64,000 nucleotides of DNA, from assembly GCA_947492385.1 (NCBI GenBank), contig CANLMX010000001.1, positions 1-64,000 on the forward strand, written 5' to 3'. The notes below the pieces were generated by a model. That model did no database searches. It had not been told where the DNA came from and saw only the letters and a program-made list of their open reading frames with translations. Origin of the DNA: Planctomycetaceae bacterium (GTDB lineage: Bacteria > Planctomycetota > Phycisphaerae > Phycisphaerales > SM1A02). Below are positions 32,225 to 41,522 of this stretch, in pieces; within the stretch, counting starts at the first letter, position 1, and the number at the start of each line of letters is the position of its first letter. Made by a program: the position numbers and the translations under genes.

Positions 32225-33943
32225 TCAGTGTAGCGGACGCAATGGCGCGAACTCGACGAGCGCCCACCCGCGGAAGTCAACCCGTCGCTCGGGTTCGGGG
32301 ACGCCTTCGGCATGGAGCAGGCGTTCGACGATCGGGGTGGCCGCGGCAAGCTCCACGGCCCCTCCTGCGCGCGCCTCCCGCAGGCGAACGGCAAACTGCG
32401 CATCGGAGACGAGCCGCGCGTCGTCTTCCGCCACTCCCTGCCCGTTCGCGAACTCGCGGGGGCGGTCGACCACGAGGAAGTCGGCGCGGCCAAGGAACCA
32501 CGCCGACGCATGCGCCAGCTTCTGGTCGCAGAAGAGCGTGCGCACCGTCGACATCGACGCGCGTTCGCGCTCGATTGTCGGGCCTGTCGAGATGGCGTCG
32601 TCCACGATGGCATCGGGGAAGAGCAGCCCGAAGGACGCAAGCGCGGCGACGGGCGAAAGCCCCATCCACGCGACCCGCGACGCCGGCGTGCGTCCACGCT
32701 GGGCGCATAGATCCCCGACGCCCCAGAGCACAAGCACCGCTCCGAGCAACGCCGCGTGTGCATGGGGGTGCGTCAGCCACGCGCGGCCGAGCAGTTCCGC
32801 CGAGGCCCCGCCCGCCAGCGCCACCCCGACCGAGGCGAGGCCGAGCAGCACGAGGACGGCCCCCGGGAGGTCGGACGCCCTCGATCGCTCGCGCCCTGCG
32901 CGTGCCGCGAACGCGCCGAGCAGCCCGACGACGATGAGCCACGCCGCCGGCGGGTAGCACGGCAGCGAGTACGTCGGCAGCTTGCCTCGGCTGAGGGACA
33001 GGAAGATGAACGGGCCCACGAGGGCGCAGAGCGCGAAGCGAAGACCGGAGTTCGAGCGGATCCCGCGCCACGCGGCACCCGCTGCCGCGGGTGCTGCCAC
33101 GATCCACGGCACGCAGCCGAGCGGAACGATGAGCAGGTAGAAGAACGTCGATTCGCGCGGCTGGTTCGACCCCGTCCCGGCGAATCGCTGGAAGTGCTCG
33201 TGCACGATGAAGCGCGTCCAGAACCCCGGCTCGGCCTGCGTGACCGCGATGGCCCATGGCGCCACCACCGCCGCGCCCACGGCAAGCACGATCCACGGCG
33301 TGACGATCAGGTCACGCCACCTGCGTTCCCACGCGAGCCACGGCACCAGCGTCACGGCGGGGAACACCACGGCCAGCAGGCCCTTCGTCATGAACGCGAG
33401 CCCCGCGAATACGCCGCTCGCGGCGAGCCACGCGAAGCGCGCGCGGCCCTCCGGGCCCGTGACCGCCATGAAGAAGGAACACGACGCGGCCAGCGTGAGG
33501 CCGGCGATCGGCTGGTCGAGGATGGCGACGCTCGAACCGACCGCAGGAAGCACCATGGTGAGGGACGCCAGCGACACCAGCGCCCCGATGACGGTCGCGT
33601 CGCCGGGCGCGGCCCCCGCCAACTGCGCACCACGACGTGCCGCGACGCCCGCGGCGAGCGCGGCGAGCCCGCCGCAGAGCGCCGCCGGCAGTCGGATGGC
33701 GAACGCCGTGTGGCCGAACGCCTCGATCGAGGCGGCGGTCATCCAGTAGACGAGCGGAGGCTTCTCGTAGAAGCGGAACCCGCTCATGCGCAGCTGCAGC
33801 CAGTTCCCCGACTCGACCATTTGCGCGGCGATGCTGCCGTAGCGCGTCTCGTCCGCGGTGAGCACGGGGCGCGTGCCGAGGAAGAGCAGGTTCACCGCGA
33901 CGAACGCGATGAACGCGGCGAGCACCGCGCGGCGCGCGGTCAT
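32225..33943 (-). CDS. ArnT-like membrane glycosyltransferase (GT83 / PMT type)
   Basis: The 572-residue protein has about 11 hydrophobic segments. The first periplasmic loop is signature T-A-D-E-T-R-Y-G-S-I-A-A-Q-M, where D-E is the metal/catalytic site in ArnT and protein mannosyltransferases. F-Y-E-K-P-P-L-V-Y-W is also typical. Such enzymes move a sugar from undecaprenyl phosphate to lipid A or a protein on the outer face of the inner membrane. It sits between a GT2 that could make the lipid-linked sugar and a small lipoprotein whose TGA overlaps its ATG (ATGA). The acceptor is unknown. Confidence 0.85.
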   Translation of the reverse strand: MTARRAVLAAFIAFVAVNLLFLGTRPVLTADETRYGSIAAQMVESGNWLQLRMSGFRFYEKPPLVYWMTAASIEAFGHTAFAIRLPAALCGGLAALAAGVAARRGAQLAGAAPGDATVIGALVSLASLTMVLPAVGSSVAILDQPIAGLTLAASCSFFMAVTGPEGRARFAWLAASGVFAGLAFMTKGLLAVVFPAVTLVPWLAWERRWRDLIVTPWIVLAVGAAVVAPWAIAVTQAEPGFWTRFIVHEHFQRFAGTGSNQPRESTFFYLLIVPLGCVPWIVAAPAAAGAAWRGIRSNSGLRFALCALVGPFIFLSLSRGKLPTYSLPCYPPAAWLIVVGLLGAFAARAGRERSRASDLPGAVLVLLGLASVGVALAGGASAELLGRAWLTHPHAHAALLGAVLVLWGVGDLCAQRGRTPASRVAWMGLSPVAALASFGLLFPDAIVDDAISTGPTIERERASMSTVRTLFCDQKLAHASAWFLGRADFLVVDRPREFANGQGVAEDDARLVSDAQFAVRLREARAGGAVELAAATPIVERLLHAEGVPEPERRVDFRGWALVEFAPLRPLH

Positions 33944-34413
33944 CGCGCTGCCGACCCCGATTCGACGGAGCGCCAGAAGCGGGCGGTGAACCGAAGTCCC
34001 TGGCGCTGGCCCGGCAAGGGCGTGTACGTCGTGAAGTTGCCCTGCCCCATGGCGCGCCGGCGGTAGACGGGATCTTCCTTCGACCACTCCTCGGGGTCGA
34101 TGTCGGTGCGCGTGACCATCACGAGGTCGGCGCCAACCTCCCGTGCGGCGGCCAGCGCCTGGTCATCGGCGCGGGCGTCGGAATTCGCAAGGAACGTGCT
34201 GGAACCAAGCTCGCGCGCCGTGCCGTCCGCAGGTGCCGCGGTCACCAGGCGTGCATCGGCGACGGCCGAAAGCCGCTCCCCTTTGTAGTGGATCATGAAG
34301 GGATTCGAGGCGCAGCCCGAGAGCCATGCGCCGAACAAGACTGCCACGGACGCAGCCTTCGTGAATGACGGAACCGACCATGAGGAAGCCATGACGCGCG
34401 ATGCTAGCGCCAT
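33940..34413 (-). CDS. Small lipoprotein of unknown function
   Basis: The 157-residue protein has a lipoprotein signal ending L-S-G-C (Cys about residue 34). The mature part contains A-R-A-D-D-Q-A-L-A-A-A-R-E-V-G-A-D-L-V-M-V-T-R-T-D, a pattern common in planctomycete and proteobacterial lipoproteins that read like a small alpha/beta domain. Its ATG overlaps the transporter's TGA (TGATG), and its TGA overlaps the ArnT-like ATG (ATGA). It is therefore translationally coupled on both sides. A later ATG (M-A-S-S-W) is possible. No function assigned. Confidence 0.65.
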   Translation of the reverse strand: MALASRVMASSWSVPSFTKAASVAVLFGAWLSGCASNPFMIHYKGERLSAVADARLVTAAPADGTARELGSSTFLANSDARADDQALAAAREVGADLVMVTRTDIDPEEWSKEDPVYRRRAMGQGNFTTYTPLPGQRQGLRFTARFWRSVESGSAAR

Positions 34414-35702
34414 CACGGCGCGACGACGCCGGCCATCGCGCCCGTCATCCAGCATGCGAGCGCGCCCGCGCACATGGCCCGGAATCCGATGCGCGCAAAG
34501 TCGGAGCGGCGTTCGGGCGCCATCGCCCCGAGCCCCCCGATCTGGATCGCGATTGACGGAAGGTTCGCGAACCCGCACAGGGCGAACGTGGCGATGGTGG
34601 CGCCGCGGCCCGCGATCGACCCGTCCTTCACCATCTGCGCGAGGTCGACGTATGCGACGAACTCGGTGGCGATCACCTGCGTCCCCATGAGCGAGGCCAC
34701 ACGGTGGCTGTCGGCGCCGCAGCCCATCAGCCACGCCATCGGCTGGAGCAGCCACCCCAGGAGGTTCTGGAGCGTGGGCGGGGCGATGCCGTGCTCGGCG
34801 CGCCAGGACGCGATCGGCAGCCACGAGGCATCGACCTCGCCCAACGCCGCGAGCGGCCAGTTCACGAGCGCGATGAGCGAGACGAACGCGATGAGCATGC
34901 CGCCCACGTTGAGTGCCAGCCGCAGGCCATCAGAGGCTCCTTCGGCCGCGGCATCCATCAGGTTCGCGGTGGTCCGCGGCATCGAACGCAGCGCGTCGGG
35001 CGACTCGTCCGGAATCGGCTCAGTCTCGGGGAGCATCAGCTTCGCCATCACGATCGCGGCGGGCGCGCTCATGACGCATGCGGTCATGAAGTGCTTCGCG
35101 ACCTCGACGCGCGAGGCCTCGTCTTCCCCGCCGACCATCCCGATGTAGGCCGCCATGACGCTGCCGGCAATCGTCGCGAAGCCGCCGGTCATGACCGCCA
35201 TCACCTGCGAACGCGTCATGCGCGGGATGAAGGGGCGCACCGTGAGCGGCGCCTCGGTCTGGCCGACGAAGATGTTCGCCGCCGTGGACAACGCCTCGAC
35301 GCCCGAGATGCCCATCGCACGCCGGAGCGACCATGCGATCACGGCGATGACCCGCTGCATCACGCCGAGGTGGTAGAGCACGGCCATCAGCGCCGCGAAG
35401 AAGATGATCACGGGGAGCACCTTCACCGCGAACATGAAGCCCCACGGGCCCGACGCATCGGCCGCATTGCCGAACACGAAGCGCGTGCCCTCGTCGGCGA
35501 ACGAGATCACCTTGGTCACGCCCTGCGCGAACAGCGTGAACGCCGCCACCACCGGCGGGAAGCGCAGGAACAGGAACCCGATCGCCAGCTGAAGGGCCAC
35601 ACCGACCGCAACCGTGATCCACGGAATGCGCCGGCGGTCGGTGGACACCGCCCAGCCGATGGCAAGGATGACGGCGACGCCGAAAAGTCCAGTGGCCTGC
35701 AT
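34413..35702 (-). CDS. Concentrative nucleoside transporter (CNT family)
   Basis: The 429-residue membrane protein has the CNT hallmarks: F-V-G-Q-T-E-A-P-L-T-V-R-P (nucleoside-binding hairpin 1), T-G-G-F-A-T-I-A-G-S-V-M-A-A-Y, N-V-G-G-M-L-I-A-F-V, and T-E-F-V-A-Y-V-D-L. A hydrophobic region Y-I-G-M-V follows the hairpin. CNT proteins import nucleosides with sodium or protons. It is embedded in a run of envelope genes and its stop overlaps the next start, so it is co-translated with the lipoprotein. Length is normal for the family. Confidence 0.92.
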   Translation of the reverse strand: MQATGLFGVAVILAIGWAVSTDRRRIPWITVAVGVALQLAIGFLFLRFPPVVAAFTLFAQGVTKVISFADEGTRFVFGNAADASGPWGFMFAVKVLPVIIFFAALMAVLYHLGVMQRVIAVIAWSLRRAMGISGVEALSTAANIFVGQTEAPLTVRPFIPRMTRSQVMAVMTGGFATIAGSVMAAYIGMVGGEDEASRVEVAKHFMTACVMSAPAAIVMAKLMLPETEPIPDESPDALRSMPRTTANLMDAAAEGASDGLRLALNVGGMLIAFVSLIALVNWPLAALGEVDASWLPIASWRAEHGIAPPTLQNLLGWLLQPMAWLMGCGADSHRVASLMGTQVIATEFVAYVDLAQMVKDGSIAGRGATIATFALCGFANLPSIAIQIGGLGAMAPERRSDFARIGFRAMCAGALACWMTGAMAGVVAP

Positions 35703-35716
35703 GCCGAGGCCGCGCG

Positions 35717-37117
35717 TCAGCTCCAGTTCGAAAGCAGGACGCCGAGGTCGGCGCCGTCGACCGTGCCGCTGCCGTTGAGGTCACCGACGCCCGATCCGCC
35801 CCAGTTGGCGAGCAGGAGGCCGGCGTCCGCACCGTTCACGATGCCGTCGCCGTTCAGGTCACCGACGATGACGACCGGCGGCGCCGAAGGGCCCTGGATG
35901 CCGACCGCCATCGCGGACGGATCGCCGGCAGCGCCCGGGCGGAACAGCCCGAGCGAGGCATTGACCGCCACCGGGGGACGGTCGGCGGTGAACCAGAAGT
36001 TGTACATGGTCGCGAAGCGCAGGGCATTGCCGTTCGCGCTGGTCGCGAAAGTGCCGCCGTTCCACGTCACCGCGCCGCCCGAGGTGCTGATCGACCAGTC
36101 GGTCGGGTCGAAGGAATCGCCCGAGTGGTAGTCGACGTCCTTGAAGCCCGCGCCGGTGATGGTCACGCCCGCAGGCACCGGCACCGAGAACGAGCGGCCG
36201 CTGCGGTGTGAGCTCATGTTGTGGATCGCGTACTCATAGCGCCACGTGCCGTTTCCGTTGTCGGTCACGCGATAGCCCACGTGGAACCGGCCGTCGTTCG
36301 GCACGTCGACGTTGGCGATCTTCACGTCGCTGTCGAATGCCTTCCACGCGAAGATCGCGGCATTCTGGCGCTGCGTCGTGCTGGTGAACGCCAGCGTGTA
36401 CGAGCCGCTCGTCAGCGAACCGACGGTGAACTGGCGCCACGACGCGTTGTTGTTGTCGTTTCCGGCGGCCGCGTCGTCCTGCGCGATGTAGTGGCCTTCC
36501 GCCAGGTAGATGGCGCCCGCATTCTGGGCAGGATCGAGGTCGGAGCCCTTCACCTGGATGCGGCGACCGATGGTCGCAGGCGCCGAGGGCATGCCGACGT
36601 TCGGCGTGCCGGGGAACACGCCCGTCGCCGCGTTGACTTCCATGCGCGTTCCGAGGCCGCTCTGGCTGCCGTTGAGGCTCGAGGAATACGGATCGGAACA
36701 GCCGATGCCGAGGTAGTTGCCCGTGCTCGACGCCGAGCAACTGCCGCACACCGTCCCCTGCAGCGCGGTGAAGCCGTGCTTGCCCCAGCCCATGCCGATC
36801 TGCTCAAGGCGACCGTTCTTGTAGCGGAACATGTTCTGAGGAATGAACGGGTGCCGGTTGTCCGGCGACGCGAACCACTGCAGCTGCGCGGTGCCGACGT
36901 TGCAGCTGGTGGTGCCGATGGCATAGGCCATGACCGGGACGCCGCCGACCGTGACCGCGCCGTACTTGGAGATGCCAACGAGGTCGCCGACGATGACGTC
37001 GGCGCCCGCGACGAGCCCTTCACCTGACGACCCCTCGAGGGCCACCGCGTTGAACTGGCCGGTCAGGATGGCGGTGCCGCAGAGGGCGATGGATCCGAGG
37101 GTGACGGTGGTCTTCAT
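35717..37117 (-). CDS. Secreted protein of unknown fold with dockerin-like pair
   Basis: The 466-residue protein has a signal peptide (I-A-L-C-G-T-A-I-L-T-G-Q). A body of about 390 residues follows: D-V-I-V-G-D-L-V-G-I-S-K-Y-G, then a region typical of planctomycete exported proteins (I-G-M-G-W-G-K-H-G-F-T-A-L, Y-L-G-I-G-C-S-D-P-Y). A strand-rich part with W-R-Y-E-Y-A-I-H-N-M-S-S-H-R and P-V-P-A-G-V follows. I recognise no enzyme. The end has two dockerin-like repeats (D-L-N-G-D-G-I-V-N-G-A-D-A-G and D-L-N-G-S-G-T-V-D-G-A-D-L-G). Its ATG overlaps the upstream TGA (ATGA). Confidence 0.65.
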   Translation of the reverse strand: MKTTVTLGSIALCGTAILTGQFNAVALEGSSGEGLVAGADVIVGDLVGISKYGAVTVGGVPVMAYAIGTTSCNVGTAQLQWFASPDNRHPFIPQNMFRYKNGRLEQIGMGWGKHGFTALQGTVCGSCSASSTGNYLGIGCSDPYSSSLNGSQSGLGTRMEVNAATGVFPGTPNVGMPSAPATIGRRIQVKGSDLDPAQNAGAIYLAEGHYIAQDDAAAGNDNNNASWRQFTVGSLTSGSYTLAFTSTTQRQNAAIFAWKAFDSDVKIANVDVPNDGRFHVGYRVTDNGNGTWRYEYAIHNMSSHRSGRSFSVPVPAGVTITGAGFKDVDYHSGDSFDPTDWSISTSGGAVTWNGGTFATSANGNALRFATMYNFWFTADRPPVAVNASLGLFRPGAAGDPSAMAVGIQGPSAPPVVIVGDLNGDGIVNGADAGLLLANWGGSGVGDLNGSGTVDGADLGVLLSNWS

Positions 37118-37857
37118 GGCATGGTCCTAGGCGAAGTTGCGGACGGATCAGGATCTCGAGGCAGGAGGCGCTCGGCCTCCTTCAAGAGGTTATCGACGGA
37201 ATCGAGGTCGAGTACGGGCGTCGGGGCGACCGCGGGCCGGGCGGGGACCCGGAGGGCGCCGTTCGAGAACGCGGCCTCCGCGCGGGCGCGCTCGGCCGCG
37301 ATCCACGCAGCGTCGACCCGCTCGGGAAGCTCGGGGGAACCGAAGAACACGGGATCAACCAACGGGTTGCCCGGACGCCGGGCCGCGTCCGAGCCCTCGT
37401 CCCACGCGGGAACCAGGTAGACCGCAAGGCCACGGTCGGGCGACGCCCACAGGCGCTCGCCGGTCTGCGAGCCGAAGCACGCCACTGGCTCCGCAACCTG
37501 GCGCGGGATGATGAATCCGGGGGCCGCACGCACCACCACCAGGTGGCCCGAGCGCACCTCTCCGCCCTCCCGACGGCAGCGATGCACGTACGGCGTACGC
37601 AACGTGAATGTCTGGCTCGCGACGACCTCGATGGGCGCGCCGGGCGTGGCGGGCACGGGCGGCATGGCCGACGGCACCTGCGGCGGGGTGGGTTCGGCGG
37701 GGCGTTCGACCGATGGCGTGATGAACGGGACCCCGGGTTCCGGGCGCGCCGAGGGGGCCGCCTGGCGGGCGGAGGGGCCCGACTGCGCCGATCCCGCGGG
37801 CGCGGCCTGAAGCGCGAGCGCGGTGCACATGGCGATCGCTGCGGTGACCGGCATCAT
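37114..37857 (-). CDS. Secreted proline-rich protein of unknown function
   Basis: The 247-residue protein has a short signal-like N-terminus (V-T-A-A-I-A-M-C-T-A-L-A-L-Q-A-A). About 50 Pro/Ala-rich residues follow, then a folded-looking part with Y-V-H-R-C-R-R-E-G-G-E-V and V-A-C-F-G-S-Q-T-G-E-R-L-W, whose two Cys may pair. The C-terminal tail is helical (L-D-L-D-S-V-D-N-L-L-K-E-A-E-R). No family recognised. Both ends overlap neighbours as ATGA, so it is translated in one unit with the two dockerin-bearing proteins on either side. Confidence 0.6.
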   Translation of the reverse strand: MMPVTAAIAMCTALALQAAPAGSAQSGPSARQAAPSARPEPGVPFITPSVERPAEPTPPQVPSAMPPVPATPGAPIEVVASQTFTLRTPYVHRCRREGGEVRSGHLVVVRAAPGFIIPRQVAEPVACFGSQTGERLWASPDRGLAVYLVPAWDEGSDAARRPGNPLVDPVFFGSPELPERVDAAWIAAERARAEAAFSNGALRVPARPAVAPTPVLDLDSVDNLLKEAERLLPRDPDPSATSPRTMP

Positions 37858-40061
37858 TCGTTCTCCAATCGAAGGTCATCGACGACCAGGCGACCCGCCG
37901 CGGACCCATTCGCGCCGCCGAAGCGCAGCGTGACGGCAGCGACGTTCGAGAAGTCGAACGTGCCGCCCCCCGAGCGAAGGTCGGCGAGCTTGATGCGGAC
38001 GGTTTCCATCTCGTTCTGCCAGCCCGCCCCGGTGCCGAAGCCCGTGCGCTGGTATGGCTCCTCGATGCCGCCTCCGAAGGCCCCGATGCGCACGTTGCGT
38101 TCGTTGCCGCCGGCGTCGCGCAGCGACACCGTGAAGTCGAGGTCACCGAGCGCGGAGGTCGTGTTCGGATGGCGCGTGCCCTGCGCGGCGCGGAACGAGA
38201 GGTACCTGCGGCCGGTGAGGTCGGCCAATGACGCAGGCACGGCCCACTCGATGCTCGACGGGCCGGTCCAGTCGAAGAGCATGGCGCGCGTCGACTCGCC
38301 GGACCGCGCGCGCACCGCGCCGTTCATCGGGTCGCTCGAAAGCCACGTGAAGCTGGTGTTGCCGTCGTTCTGCACGGCTTCCACCCAGTTCGCCACGCCG
38401 GCTGCCGTGACCGCAGCCCCCGAACTCGAGAGGCCGGTCGCCGTGTTCGCCTGGAGGTCGTCGATCTCGGCGGCGATACCGCCGACCGTCTTCCACTCGC
38501 GCGTGACCGTCACCGTCGACGGTTGCCCGATCGGCCGGAGCGACTCGTTCTGGCGCCAGAGGAACTCCTCCATCGCGCGGTCGTCGGCCAGCACGCGGCG
38601 CAGCATCGCCAGGACCGCGCCCTTGGTGACCTGCTGCGCTGCGGCGGTGCCGATCGCCGTCCCGGCCGGGCCGGCGAAGTCGTTGAAACCGCAGCAGTTG
38701 AAGTCATTGTGGTCGGCGCCCTGCACGTAGCACGAATGCCGAATGCCCCTGGCGCGCTCGAAGAGGTTGAAGCTGTCGGCGATGTCGCTGTCGGGGCAGC
38801 CGCAGACGTCGCCGTCGGCGGATCCGTAGAGCAGCATGTAGGGCACGTCCTGCGGGTTCGCGCTTGCGGCACCGAGGAAGTCGGTGGGGGCGATCGAAAT
38901 GACGCACTTGACGTTCGCAAGACCGTAGCTCGGGGAAGTGAAGGTGCCGTCGAAGAGGCGGTCGTAGCCGCGCGCCACGCCCTCGCCGCCACGCGAGTGG
39001 CCGATCCACGCGATGCGGGTGACGTCGACCTTCCCGGCGAGCACGCCGCCGGAGATCGCGGCGTGCTGCGCGATGAAGCTCTCGGTGTGCTCGAGCGTGG
39101 TGGTGGTCGCGGTCTCGATGCCGGGGACCGTGTCGTTCTGGTGGCTCATCACGACGTAGCCCCAGCTCGCCAAGTGCGTCCCGAGGTAGTCGTACCACGT
39201 GTACTGGTGGCCGTTGCCGTGCGAGATCACCACGATCGGCCGCGCGCCGGGCGCGTTGGTCGGGTAGTAGATCCGCTCGAGCTCCATGGTGTCGGTGATG
39301 TCGGCGTCGTTCACGTCATACGACGCGATGCTCGCGGTGGAGTACGGGCCCGCGGCTGCGATGTCGCGCGTCCACCAGAACCCGGGTGCGTCGCCGCCGC
39401 CGTCGATGATGTCGCCAGGCGAAAGCGTCCCGCTCGCGTCGAGGTCGACCACCAGGTCGTACCCGCGCGCGGGCGCGTCGCCGGAGCCCGCAACGAGCCC
39501 GGCGACGTTCAGCGCAATGACGTTGCCCTGGAGCGTGGAAGCAGGGACGGTCACGGCCTGCGCACCCGCCGGCCGCGCATCGACCAGCGTCGCGTTCGAG
39601 GCCCACTGGGCGGCCGAGCGATTCTCCACGACCCACGCCAGCGCGGGGCGGCCGGCGGCCGCCGGATGCTGCAACGGGTCGATCGCGAGCCCCACGCCGC
39701 CATCGGAGTTGAAGGTGTCGACCCAGCTGGCCCACGGATAGGACGCGAGCGCCACGGCTGCGAGTTCGCCGGATGGCTGGATCGGGGGCGTCACCGGGCA
39801 AGGGCCCCACGCCGAGAGCAGCAGCCCGAGATCAAGCCCATCCACCGAATTGTCGCCGTTGAGGTCGCCGCTGCCCGGACCGCCCCACTGCGCAAGCATC
39901 AAGCCCAGGTCCGCGCCGTCGATCGCGTCGTTTCCGTCGAGGTTGCCGGGCGGGCACGACGCGAACGCCGGCGCCGCCAGCGCCCAGACGACAGCCACTG
40001 CGGCGCGAAAGACGCCCCGCGCGGATTGGCGCGAACGGTCAGGTCTTGGGAATGCGTGCAT
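37854..40061 (-). CDS. Secreted alpha/beta hydrolase with N-terminal dockerin-like pair
   Basis: The 735-residue protein has a signal peptide (A-V-V-W-A-L-A-A-P-A-F-A). Two dockerin-like repeats follow directly (N-L-D-G-N-D-A-I-D-G-A-D-L-G and D-L-N-G-D-N-S-V-D-G-L-D-L-G), where the other proteins in this window carry them at the C-terminus. A hydrolase domain comes next: P-I-V-V-I-S-H-G-N-G-H (oxyanion region), A-W-I-G-H-S-R-G-G (Ser nucleophile), L-Y-G-S-A-D-G-D (Asp) and G-A-D-H-N-D-F (His), as in PETase/cutinase-like lipases. A C-terminal beta-sandwich (D-F-T-V-S-L-R-D-A-G-G) may bind polymer. A TATGTT box and an AGGAG ribosome-binding site precede the ATG. Confidence 0.75.
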   Translation of the reverse strand: MHAFPRPDRSRQSARGVFRAAVAVVWALAAPAFASCPPGNLDGNDAIDGADLGLMLAQWGGPGSGDLNGDNSVDGLDLGLLLSAWGPCPVTPPIQPSGELAAVALASYPWASWVDTFNSDGGVGLAIDPLQHPAAAGRPALAWVVENRSAAQWASNATLVDARPAGAQAVTVPASTLQGNVIALNVAGLVAGSGDAPARGYDLVVDLDASGTLSPGDIIDGGGDAPGFWWTRDIAAAGPYSTASIASYDVNDADITDTMELERIYYPTNAPGARPIVVISHGNGHQYTWYDYLGTHLASWGYVVMSHQNDTVPGIETATTTTLEHTESFIAQHAAISGGVLAGKVDVTRIAWIGHSRGGEGVARGYDRLFDGTFTSPSYGLANVKCVISIAPTDFLGAASANPQDVPYMLLYGSADGDVCGCPDSDIADSFNLFERARGIRHSCYVQGADHNDFNCCGFNDFAGPAGTAIGTAAAQQVTKGAVLAMLRRVLADDRAMEEFLWRQNESLRPIGQPSTVTVTREWKTVGGIAAEIDDLQANTATGLSSSGAAVTAAGVANWVEAVQNDGNTSFTWLSSDPMNGAVRARSGESTRAMLFDWTGPSSIEWAVPASLADLTGRRYLSFRAAQGTRHPNTTSALGDLDFTVSLRDAGGNERNVRIGAFGGGIEEPYQRTGFGTGAGWQNEMETVRIKLADLRSGGGTFDFSNVAAVTLRFGGANGSAAGRLVVDDLRLENE

Positions 40062-40072
40062 CGGGTCTCCTG

Positions 40073-40092
40073 AACATAGCCCGGATCCGGGC
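40073..40092 (-). promoter_or_regulatory. Promoter-adjacent palindrome
   Basis: On the minus strand the perfect palindrome GCCCGGATCCGGGC (40079-40092) directly precedes a TATGTT -10-like box (40073-40078), which is followed by AGGAG (40067-40071) and the ATG at 40061. The palindrome could be an operator between the -35 and -10 boxes. It could also be the 3' hairpin of the MFS gene upstream. Confidence 0.35.
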
Positions 40093-40136
40093 GTTGGCAC
40101 CGATACGCCGGAAGGAATCCGCGAGTTCCCGGTCCT

Positions 40137-41474
40137 TCAGGCGGATTCCGCGGATAGCCCGGCGGGAGTCGGCAGCAGCCGCGCAACGCACAGCATCAGC
40201 CCGACCGCCAGGAGCGCCATCACCGCGAAGGCCGCGAAGCTGGCGTTCAGCGGCCAGCCCGCGTCGCGCATGCGCCCGAAGGCCCAGTCGGCGAGCCCGC
40301 CGCAGCTGATGCTGACGAGGTTCATGATCCCGTAGCCGGTGGCCCGCAGCCCCGGGCGCGCGATCTGGCACAGGATGGGCATGTTGTTGCAGTCGAAGAG
40401 GCCCCAGCCGAGGCCAAAGAGCGCCAGGAACGCGACGGCGACCGCGAGGGTTCCCGCGTTCCCGACGCCGAACAGCGCCGGAACCAGGAGCAGGATTCCG
40501 AGCGCGCTCGTGAACGCACGACCGCGATGCGTGATGCGCGACCATCGGTCCGCAAGCACGCCGCCGATCGCGACGCCCACGAGCATGGCGATGGTCAGAT
40601 AGAGCGTGGCGCTGACGCCCGCGACGCCCTGCCCGATGTTGAATTGCTGCTTCAGGATTGCGGGCATCCAGTCGCGAACGATCCACCCTGCCAGCGCAGG
40701 CAGCGTGAAGCAGGCAACCAGGAGCAGGAACGGAAGGCTGCCTAGGAGTTCCCGCACCGCGCGCAACGGCGGGATGGCCTCGGCGCCGTTTCGCGCAGCG
40801 CGTGCGGCCTGCGGCCCGCCGCCATCGGACGCAGACCCCGCGGGAGCCGCGACCGCGCGCTCGACCCGTCCAAGCGCGATCGCGAGCGGCAGTGCGTAGA
40901 GGACGCCGAGCGCGCCTGCGGCATGGAACGCGAATCGCCACCCGAGGGCAGGCGCATCCGCCACGTAGCCGCCGAAGCCGCCGGCCATCATGCCCACGTA
41001 AATCGCGGTCTGGTGCACGCCGACCGCGCGCGAACGCGTGCGTTCGGAGTGCAGGTCGGCGATCAGCGCGAGCGCGGCGGGGATGTAGAACGCCTCGCTG
41101 ACGCCCATCAGCGTGCGGGCCCACATGAGCTCGCGGAACGTGGTCGCACTCCCCGTGAGGATCGTGACCGCGCTCCACGCGAACAGGCTGCCGGCGATGG
41201 TGGCCCGGCGCCCGAACCGGTCCGCGACGTATCCACCGAGCGGGCTCAGGAACGCATACACCCACTTGAACTGGCCGAGCATGAGTCCCCAGTTGGCGTC
41301 GGTGGCGACATCGGTGACGTCGGCCATCACCGAGAACTTCATCGACGCCAGCATCTGCCGGTCGAGGTAGTTGAGCATCGCCACCGGCCAGAGCAGCGCG
41401 ACCGCCAGCCATGCGGTGCGCGCAAGCCGCGATGCGCCTGAAGGCTCGGGGGCGACCAACCGGGGCGAAGTCAC
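40137..41474 (-). CDS. Major facilitator superfamily transporter (ACS-type)
   Basis: The 445-residue protein has 12 predicted membrane helices. M-L-N-Y-L-D-R-Q-M-L in helix 1 is typical of the anion:cation symporter branch (hexuronate, galactarate, phthalate carriers). The loop 2-3 motif is G-G-Y-V-A-D-R-F-G-R-R, and G-V-L-A-D-R-W-S is its repeat in the second half. Uptake of an organic acid, perhaps a uronic acid from polysaccharide breakdown, is likely but not proven. It starts with GTG. It is upstream of the dockerin-hydrolase gene by 75 bases and may head the same transcript. Confidence 0.85.
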   Translation of the reverse strand: MTSPRLVAPEPSGASRLARTAWLAVALLWPVAMLNYLDRQMLASMKFSVMADVTDVATDANWGLMLGQFKWVYAFLSPLGGYVADRFGRRATIAGSLFAWSAVTILTGSATTFRELMWARTLMGVSEAFYIPAALALIADLHSERTRSRAVGVHQTAIYVGMMAGGFGGYVADAPALGWRFAFHAAGALGVLYALPLAIALGRVERAVAAPAGSASDGGGPQAARAARNGAEAIPPLRAVRELLGSLPFLLLVACFTLPALAGWIVRDWMPAILKQQFNIGQGVAGVSATLYLTIAMLVGVAIGGVLADRWSRITHRGRAFTSALGILLLVPALFGVGNAGTLAVAVAFLALFGLGWGLFDCNNMPILCQIARPGLRATGYGIMNLVSISCGGLADWAFGRMRDAGWPLNASFAAFAVMALLAVGLMLCVARLLPTPAGLSAESA

Positions 41475-41522
41475 GCGGAGAGGCTATCGAGCGCGCATTC
41501 CGGACGCGGGTCGAAAATGTCA

